NCBI GenBank assembly: GCA_039720395.1
Contig: CM077831.1
Coordinates: 16,546,982 to 16,610,981 of the forward strand
DNA: 64,000 nucleotides
Origin: Liquidambar formosana
Taxonomy: Eukaryota > Streptophyta > Magnoliopsida > Saxifragales > Altingiaceae
Direction: 5' to 3'
Below are positions 56,125-64,000 of the stretch, piece by piece; within the stretch, counting starts at the first letter, position 1, and every line of letters starts with the position of its first letter. The notes below the pieces were generated by a model that saw nothing but the letters and a program-made list of their open reading frames with translations, searched no databases and was not told the DNA's origin. The position numbers and the translations under genes are program-made.

Positions 56125-58290
56125 CCAAACATTTCAAAATGAGCTTGTAAGAGGAATCACTATGTTAAGAAGAGGGACTTTGACCTAATCTTTTGGAATT
56201 TCTTCTATCTAAAATTTTTAAAAGATGTGACAAGCATCCACACATTGTTAAAGCAACTAAAGATTTCTTATCTTAAGTCTTTAAGAATAATTGGACTTAA
56301 TTCCTCAACAAAATATCATAGTAGCAGCTTCTACAGTGGTAATGCTTACTTCCACAATTTCTCAAAATTCTTGGAAAAAGTATGTATATATATAAGTGAA
56401 CTAAGATGGAGTGATAGTTTTATAGATAAGATTATTATGGACTTGTCTACTTGAATGTACCCTTTTTCAGTCTAGTAAACACATAGCTCGGTAGCGTATA
56501 TACCTTGGCATTTTCTAATTTTTGGACGGTAGATACGTATCATTCTAAAATCACCATGGTTTTAATTAGCTAGGCGAAAGTCAATATACCTTTCAGTGAA
56601 GAAATATTGCTTCTCATCTTGAAGTGGTGGACATATAAGTCATCATAGAAGGATCTTTAGGTACTTTAGAAGCAAGGCCAAAAGAGCTTTATATGACTTT
56701 CTGCAAAAGGAAGAAAATGGAGGGAATCAATTATACAAGTTAATAGTTAGATGAGTGTAAAATGTGCATTAAAAACACAAGTGAGAGGTGGCAGTGCAAC
56801 ATCACTACCACGCATGCGTGGTAGTGGCATTGCTCACCTTCTTGTACATGTGGTAGTAGGGTACAACATAGAAAACAACCTTGCATGCAATGGTAACTTG
56901 AATGGTTGTCTCTAATGCCAAACTATGTCAGGGGTAATTAATCTTGTTGAGTTCCTTTAATTAACATATTAGAAGAAATAAGCAATATATCACCAGATTA
57001 CATTACAAAAATAAAATGTAAAAGATAAAAAGAGAGGCACTACCTTTTTATTAATCTTGTTGGGTTTGATAAAATCTCTACTTCCCCTATCAAAGGTAAA
57101 AAATAAACCAAGCATCAAAAGATATGGTTTTAGAGACAATGGTATTAACCAACTATATATGTAATAGGGATTAGAACACCAAAGGACAGTAATAACCAAC
57201 TATCTCCAAAAATATTACATCCGCCAACTCACCCACTTCCATCATTAATCTATTCTTATATTACTTCTCATTCAACTTCCCCTTATTTTATTCATGTAAT
57301 GTATTTATACACTTTGAATAATTAGGGGCTGTCAAAAGAAGATGGCCATGACTTTGAATGAGAAAATAATACAAGCAGCTACCATGACATTCATGCTGTG
57401 CACGAAAATCTGCTATGGTAGTCCACATTTTAGGGTTTTTGGCAAACAGCCCTTGAGTTCTATGGCCACAAATGACCTTGTATAATCTTACACCATCAAG
57501 GACAATCCTTATAGTGAAGAGTGGAGCCCCATATGTGGCTTGGATCTCATCCAACAAGCCATAACATGCTGATTGCATTAATCCCGCATAGTAAAATCTA
57601 CCTGAACAGCCTGTAGTAAAACACATATATCTTGAGCTACAAAAATCCGATTAAGGCGCCATTTGTTGCGTTTGAAAGCTGATTCGAAGAGCTTTCTAAG
57701 CATATAAGGCCCAAAATTTTTTGATGAGAACTCTGATCACAGCACTCAAAAGAAGATGGCAGTTTCTATGGCTGTTATGAAAAAATGTTACACAGTTTTG
57801 GGTTTTATAAACCCTTATGGTTTCTATGATCCAATATATGAACATGCTATTAAAACCTTCCCATAAAACCACACCCAATGGCAGCTAAAGACATAATCCC
57901 AATAAACCCCAAAAATCACACCCAAAAAACACACCCATTGACAGCCAAAATCTAGATAAACCCCCAAAAACTACAGCAGAAATAGGGCAAGGCCCAAGAA
58001 ACTCAAACTGAAAGAAAAATCAGTCAGTGACACTGTAAACATGACTGCATCAAAATTTAAGCACCATCCACAAGCATAATGTTCAAACAGGGCCTACAAA
58101 ATAAAAAATAAATATAACACCAACAATATTTAACTTCAACAGTATAATGTTCACTCACCCTTTTGAGTAAACATACCCCCCATCAACTTGCAACATAAAG
58201 AAGACATCCTTCCCATCATGCAGAGCCTACAAAATAAAAAAATAAAAAAAAAACTAGCTTCAACAATAAATTCTTAAAAAATTTATGGTT
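55581..58290. other. CACTA interior, left part
   Basis: AT-rich with an A-run at 56094-56120. It includes a 112-residue minus-strand open frame (57288-57626) and a 24-bp perfect palindrome (56803-56826), both discussed under findings. Nothing else recognised. Confidence 0.45.
57288..57626 (-). CDS. Unidentified 112-residue open frame inside the CACTA element
   Basis: The peptide is compositionally protein-like, with Cys, His, Trp, Tyr and Gly spread evenly and no low-complexity runs. Segments include GRFYYAGLMQSACYGLLDEI, YGAPLFTIRIVLDGVRLYKV and FAKNPKMWTTIADFRAQ. I do not recognise the family; it is not a CACTA transposase domain I know. It could be an exon of a host gene picked up by the transposon, or a conserved non-coding stretch that happens to be open. 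No function assigned. Confidence 0.3.
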   Translation of the reverse strand: MCFTTGCSGRFYYAGLMQSACYGLLDEIQATYGAPLFTIRIVLDGVRLYKVICGHRTQGLFAKNPKMWTTIADFRAQHECHGSCLYYFLIQSHGHLLLTAPNYSKCINTLHE

Positions 58291-58410
58291 CTAATAAAAT
58301 TGATGTTTGTCCATTATGCATGTCCGTTCTATCTAGAAGAAGAGGAAACTGTTGAGCATATTTTCCTTAGGTGTGATAAGAGTATATTAGTTTGGTTTGG
58401 GTCAATGTAA
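58290..58410 (+). mobile_element. LINE zinc-binding RT-domain scrap
   Basis: The plus strand reads DVCPLC in one frame and, after a shift, EEEETVEHIFLRCDKSILVW. This is the CPLC...ETVEHxFxxC signature of the zf-RVT region at the C-terminus of plant LINE reverse transcriptases. Only about 120 bp are preserved and the frame is broken. Confidence 0.65.
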
Positions 58411-58598
58411 TAAGACAAACAAAGGTACTCTTTGGCTTGAAAGCAGCTGCAAAAAACAAGCAAATTATTCATTACCAGCATCTCCTCTCACTTAAGGGAT
58501 TTTGCATGGAAAGATATCCTTGTTAATGATTTCTTACTTTAGATTGATATAAATTGGCATCTAATTGAGATGATATGACCATAAAATCTAATGGGTAA

Positions 58599-58871
58599 TG
58601 TGATGACCTGAATTTTATAAATATATTTATGATATTTATTTGATCTTATGTGTGCAACTTCACCATAACCTAGGCAAGTGTAGCATAAAATCATGCACCC
58701 AACCACACCATAGCACAAACCATGGAGATGAATGTGAACAGAATATTTCTTCCTGACACCTGTAAACCATAAATAACCCAGCCCATTGTTTTTGAGCAAT
58801 TAAAAATCCTATACTGGTAGGATTCTAATAATTTATTCTTTAGCCGCACCCACCACTTGCATCTGCTTTGG

Positions 58872-58945
<74 letters not shown>

Positions 58946-61313
58946 AGAGGGATCGAGACAGAGAGTTAGAGAAAGAGCAACAGAGAGAGAGAAATTGAGG
59001 AAGAACAGAGGAGAAAAAAAGAGAGTGGTCTGGTGGAGATTTTTGGCTGAGTTCGTGGAGCTCTCTTAGTGAGGTAAAATCATGACCTCCTCTATTGTTG
59101 ATTTCATATGTACATATATATAAATATCACGTACTGTGTATATGTACATATGTATATGCAATTTTATTTTCTTATGTTATTCTTAGAAAGGATTATCGTA
59201 TTTTATGTTTTTGGGACCAAGGAACACCATGGTAGTGTCAAATTTTAGAGAAATTGACTGTAGGTTGAAGTTTTAGAAATTTTAGAATTTTGGATCATGA
59301 AAACCCGAAACTTTAGGCTTAAAAACGAATATGATTTTATAGGATTCTGAATGAACAATTTATAGTCGCATGTAGTACTCCGCATGAGCTTCGATTCGAC
59401 ACTTGAATCACTGAAAACGGTTAAGAAACAAGGGAGATATTAATCGTCGAAGTTGGCCCGTTGAACACACGGTGTAACCCGGTTACACAATTCAACCTGC
59501 GGGAGGTTGAAGATGACCCCATAGGTCTATGATCCTGTGTGAGTGCATCTGTATACCTTACCGTGTTCTCACGCATTTAAAAGCCATACGATAATCATAT
59601 GAACCCCAAATTTGACCGTTGGACTCGTCTTGGAGGGCCCTACCATGTGGGACCCTTAGTTGATCATTTTGATCAAGTTTGACTGTAGTTTGACTTTTTG
59701 GCCAAATTAATATTTATTAAAAATTCCAGAAAATATCAAAAAATTCCAAAAAAATTACAGAAAATTCCCAGAAATTATAGAGAGTATTTTAAAAATTATT
59801 TTGATGATTTTGGGACCACAGTTCACTGTTAGAAGGCCAATAGTAATTTTTGAGTGCGTTATATTTATTTTGAAATTTACCTAAAGATTAGGTATGCATA
59901 ATTATCAGATTTTATCGGTCCTCGGGAGGACCCTAGGGAGCATTAACGCTGCATTCACATTATCAGTGTCTATCACGTGGTTTTGGGTTGGTATTGCTCG
60001 CAATTGAGGTAGAAAATGTGGCTTCTTTACATTTAATATGGTGTTGTTCTATAATTGTGATTTTAAATGCCTTAATGATATTTTTGGATTTTCCCACTGA
60101 TTTATGACCAAATATTTTTATTACTTGTTCAAAATTTAGGGAATCCTTCAATATATCATTTGATACGACTGTTTTATATTGTTCCTTAAAGATACATGGT
60201 TATATACTCGTTTAAATATTATTGTGAAATATCTGTTAAATGTGTGGAATTTTCATGATACTTGGATTTTGGAAAAATGCTTTATAAATGTTGTTTACTT
60301 GGAAATGCTTTAAAAATGTTACTGAAATTCTAGAAATTTATCAAACATGTTTATGGATACTTTTGGACACTCGGATATTGATTTGAATGATGGAAAATGT
60401 TTTGGATATATGGACCTTGGGTCTTGGTATGCATCAAACGGGTGGGGGCATCACAATGGAATGGTGTCCTGCGTTGAGAATACTCCGCAAATAGCAAGCA
60501 GGGTAAAGTGCCCTTGGGTGAAAGACCCTGAAGCCCTCGAGGAAGAACGCCGATCAGGTGTTGGTTATTTTCGTGCTTGGCTGAGCCGGGGGTTGACGTG
60601 ACGACGTAACCTGTGATCAGCAACGGTTGATGCATGGTCTGATCCCATAGTCTTGGGAATTGGAGATACTATGAGAATTTTGGGAAATTAACTCAAAACC
60701 CACACAAAGTATTGATTTGTGACTGATATTTGATTTTGAGTTATTAAATGATTTTAATTCATATACCATGTATCTGCACATATATTAATTGTATAGAATC
60801 CACACATATTTCCTATTGGGCTTTGCAGCTCATCCTATTATTATTTAAGATGATCAGGTGATGAATGAAGGTTCGCCGATGGCGGATGCCTAGTGGCATG
60901 ATCTGAGGTTGGAATGTGAAGGTTGTATACTAACATAGTCATGGATGAGGATAGATGCACGTGCATTACATAGAGACTATGTTATTTTGATGTATAGACA
61001 TTATTATTATTATTGTTATTACAATTATTACTTATTGAACCTTGAATAGTTTGAATCGAACCTATGTGCCAGGGATGTTGGCATTATTTTGGGATCATAT
61101 ATTATTTTGGGCATGACGTGTGAGCATAACATTTCATGTTCATTATTTGGGTGTTATTGATGAGCAAATACAATTATTATAAATAAATAAAAAAAAAAAT
61201 ACACGTGGATTTGACTAAGTCTTCCGCAACTTTTATACTCTAACTTATCCACGTGTACACCTTTTTACTTTGACTTTTATCCACGTGTCGACTCTCCGAG
61301 TCGGGGCGTGACA
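58599..61313 (+). mobile_element. Solo LTR, gypsy type, 2.7 kb, nested in the CACTA element
   Basis: Starts TGTGATGACCTGAATTTT and ends CGAGTCGGGGCGTGACA, a terminal phrase common among large plant gypsy LTRs. Flanks are GGTAA (58594-58598) and AGTAA (61314-61318), a 5-bp TSD with one mismatch. It contains a long (TA)n tract and a GA-rich transcript-start-like region after it. No protein-coding domain. The family differs from the 644-3267 LTR. Confidence 0.7.
58874..58942. repeat. (TA)n microsatellite, over 30 units
   Basis: Almost uninterrupted alternation of T and A for about 68 bp inside the solo LTR. The frame at 58857-59069 is merely a translation of this tract. Confidence 0.95.
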
Positions 61314-61318
61314 AGTAA

Positions 61319-63350
61319 ACCATAATTTTATATGATTATTATTAATTTGATCATCATCTTGCTCAAACAGGGCTACATTTTAAGTTGAAACAAAAGGAGC
61401 CTTTAGCGGGATGAAACATTTTAGCATCACAGTATTAATATAGAGAGTATTGTTATGGCACAACAAACAAATGGGCTACAGCTTCAGCTTCAACGAACGA
61501 AACCAGATATGACACATTAAAGGTCTTAAATCCCGATACTAGTAAGAATAGAAGTTATCAAGGTTTTCAAATTATATTGTTCAACTAGGATAACATAAAT
61601 ATTATCATTCCGAAAAGGGCAAAACACAGAAACTCTATAACATAGACATGAACAAGAGGTGAACTTGATCCTTGAAACTATATGGTAGGACTCGTCAAGA
61701 TGAATCCGTCCGTCAAATTTGGGGTCAATCGGGTTAACCTAAGGTCCTCAAATGGATGAGAACACGATGGGTGTGGGTGAGCGCACCCACACTGGATTAT
61801 AATTTCATACTCATCTTCAACCTCCCATGGGTTGAAACTGAGAATCCATTTGGTTTTTTATGAGTTTTTGGTCAACTTCTCTCTAACTTATCTCACTCAT
61901 TTCTTGGCCAAATCAAGTGATTCAAAAGCCATTTTAAAGCTTGTTCAGCCCTCTACAAGAATATATAAATGGTTCATACAAAAGCTCATCATAACACATG
62001 GGTTTTGGGGCTCAAAGGTTCAGGATTCACAACCCAAAAATCTGTAATTTTTCAAAATATTAAGCTATGTTCATTTTCCTTCAAATCAAAGGTTACCAAC
62101 AAGTTCCTTGACCCCAAAAACCTAAAGTTAGACCATTAACATTAATAATAATTTCAGAAAAATCAAAGTTTCTAACATAAATATATCATCAAAATTAGAA
62201 GACGGGGTAAGCTTCTTACCTTAGCAAGACAGCTCCAAGAGCTATAGAGCGATCCCCACGAACTCCCTCTCTGCTTCATCATTCTCTCTTTTAGTCTCAC
62301 TTCTCATTCTCTCTCTCTCTCTGAGCACGGTTGGAATAAACAAAGGAAATGAGACGAGATAAAAAAATTTCCATTAAAAATTTTATGTCAAACCAAACAA
62401 AACCCAACAAACAAATAATTAAAAAACATACAACTAACACATATTTGGTCAACAATAGTGACCCATCAAATCAGCTAAACCCAATTGCCAAAAAATAAAG
62501 CAACCTCAATAAATCAACTATGCCTTCAAAGACTAAGCAAAACAGAGACGATATATACATGAAATCATCTTAAGTATCGAAATCTTTATAAATAGAGACT
62601 AAAAATCCTAACTTTATTAAGTAAAAGAACAATAAAATAGAAATATAACATATTTCTTCTTTTTAATTAGAAGAAGAACGATTCTAGTAAGGCTTCGTTT
62701 GTTTCTCGGAAAAAAAAAAAAAACTGCAAACACATATTTTGAAAGGGGAGGTTTTGAGCCTTAGAACGAAGTTTACACACCAACACCAGTTTAGCCGGAG
62801 TTTACACACTAACACCACCAACAATAGTTCGTTCCTCTGCCAAGATGAAGATGAGACGCACAGATTTCTACCGTATGGTCCATTTCAGAACCAGTTTGAA
62901 GATGAGACACCGTATGGTTGATTTCAGACGTGAGAGAACCATCGAGACGCACCATCGTGTGGATCAAAGAGGGATTGAGAGATGGAAGAACATTAGCCAT
63001 CAACACGCACCGTCAACACAATCACATTTGGGAGATTGAGGGATTGAGAGATGGAAGAGCATCAGCTATGTACAGAACGCTGATTGTGAACACTCACCGT
63101 CGATTCCCAGTTCACAATCGACGGTGAACACACCCTAATCGTGAAGGAGATTGAGGGATTGAGGGAGTATGCGTGTTTGTGAGATGCAGGAGTGTGCCCT
63201 AGCCGTGAAGGAGTGTTCAGAATGGCCATTAGATGGAGTGTGTGTGCAAGTCTACAAGATGGAAGAGTAAAGCACCAAAAGAAAAAAAAGGAAATTGCAA
63301 AATTCACTAAAGCGAGGCAAAATGCCCGCTAAAAATTTCGCCCAACTCTG
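61319..63350. other. CACTA interior, right part
   Basis: No transposase. The section 62740-63290 is GC-richer, with tandem-like reuse of GATTGAGAGATGGAAGA, CATCAACACGCACCGTCAAC and GAAGATGAGAC. Several short overlapping frames there (62739-63127) come from these repeats and are not conserved-looking. Confidence 0.45.
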
Positions 63351-63354
63351 GTGT

Positions 63355-63695
63355 GTTATTAACGACGTGCATAATGCGTCGTTGATAAGCGGATCTCGTG
63401 ATAGTATTTACGACATACAAAACACGTCATAAAAAATAGGTGGAATTCCTCACTAAAACTATGACGGAACTACACCTTTTTAACGACGTGTAAAACACGT
63501 CGTAAATAGGCATTTCTCAGTATATCATTTACGACGTGCAAAACACGTCGTAATAAATCCCATTAACGACATACTCCCTTTGTAGGCCGTAAATTCTATC
63601 TATGTAATGTCTTTTAACGACGTGCTTAAGAAGTAAGTCATAAATGACCTATATTAACGACTTGTAAACATGCAAGTCGTTAATTTCAAGTCGTA
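63355..63695. repeat. CACTA right subterminal repeat array
   Basis: Units such as ACGACGTGCAAAACACGTCG and ACGACTTGTAAACATGCAAG recur six or more times, mirroring the left array. Confidence 0.85.
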
Positions 63696-64000
63696 AAAAG
63701 CCTATTTTGTTGTAGTGACTGAGCATGTAGCTCATACTCCCATAGTTTTCTTACAGGTCATATTTTTAAATCTAAGATGACTTAGGTTTTGGGAGCACAT
63801 CAGCATGCTTGCATACATGTAGGGAATATTGGAGATAGGCTTTGAGTCTAGACATTTATTAATTTTAATTTCATGGCCTGTAATAATTAATTGAGTAGTG
63901 GATGTATATCTAAATGAGACACATGTGACTACGATATAGCCCGTAGATTTTTTTTTATTTTTTTATTTTTGAAATATTGTGTGGATGGATGGAAAAGCTT

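Larger units (their letters stand above)
55242..63717. mobile_element. CACTA (En/Spm) DNA transposon, 8.48 kb, non-autonomous
   Basis: Both ends share a perfect 28-bp terminal inverted repeat starting CACTACAACAAAATAGGCTT. A 3-bp TSD, ACT, flanks it (55239-55241 and 63718-63720). Subterminal regions carry the expected arrays of short inverted motifs. I see no TNPD-type transposase or TNPA frame, so it would depend on a partner element. It lies inside a gypsy LTR and itself contains a solo LTR (58599-61313) and a LINE scrap (58290-58410). Confidence 0.93.
53241..64000 (+). mobile_element. Ty3/gypsy-type LTR, running off the window, split by a CACTA transposon
   Basis: The LTR begins TGTGAGAACC at 53241. 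Its first part matches the solo LTR at 644-3267 read from the minus strand (for example TAGTTAATCCCTTGATTTGT against TGGTTAATCCCATGATTTGT, and GTGTTGGGGAAAAATGAATT). It is interrupted at 55242 and resumes at 63721 with GAGCATGTAGCTCATACTCC. The uninterrupted phrase CTACTCACTGAGCATGTAG is the usual one in such LTRs. The 3' end lies beyond the window, so solo LTR and full element cannot be told apart. Confidence 0.75.

Noticed and set aside
58857..59069. 70-residue frame with an Ile-Tyr repeat
   Set aside because: A direct translation of the (TA)n microsatellite.
62739..63127. Several overlapping short frames near the CACTA right end
   Set aside because: They arise from tandemly reused phrases, overlap in different frames and share no conserved domain.

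Overview
This is a nuclear plant sequence, almost certainly from a eudicot. It is AT-rich, packed with plant-type transposable elements, and carries spliced, GT-AG style gene remnants and intronless plant C2-domain genes. Nothing in it looks bacterial or organellar, and I cannot name the species. No computation was run: all repeats, target-site duplications (TSDs) and homologies were read by eye, so boundaries may be off by a base or two.

Only three genes look like functional host genes. All encode small single-exon C2-domain proteins of the BON1-associated protein (BAP1/BAP2) type, which in Arabidopsis restrain defence-linked cell death at the plasma membrane. Two (26053-26568 and 30099-30602) lie in a tandem segmental duplication (about 24.61-27.76 kb and 28.39-32.56 kb). 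The third (44916-45500) lies 14 kb away and has an internally duplicated C-terminal tail. The second copy has a one-base insertion that replaces its conserved tail. A fourth host gene, an IST1-like (ESCRT-III associated) gene on the minus strand spread over 10.6-22.4 kb, is a pseudogene. It has in-frame stops and a frameshift, a Copia retrotransposon in exon 2 and a solo LTR in an intron.

Layout. 1-3267: gypsy-type LTR fragments, including a 2.6-kb solo LTR with a perfect TSD. 3.3-9.0 kb: unclassified repeats, an imperfect inverted repeat and a Mutator-type MITE. 10.6-22.4 kb: the broken IST1-like gene with a solo LTR, a Mutator-type MITE and an 8-kb degenerate Copia element. 22.5-32.6 kb: spacer, a LINE tail and the two BAP duplicons with MITEs and a shared SINE. 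32.9-38.0 kb: a solo LTR split by a 4.25-kb hAT transposon that still encodes a nearly intact transposase. 38-44.6 kb: a diverged non-coding duplication, Stowaway and hAT MITEs and a small Helitron. 44.9-45.5 kb: the third BAP gene. 45.7-52.4 kb: a young Copia-type element with near-identical LTRs but no coding capacity. 53.2-64.0 kb: a gypsy LTR that holds an 8.5-kb CACTA transposon, which in turn holds a 2.7-kb solo LTR.

The window is best read as a BAP gene cluster expanding inside a heavily nested transposon landscape. Many insertions can be ordered relative to each other from TSDs, nesting and presence/absence between the duplicated blocks.
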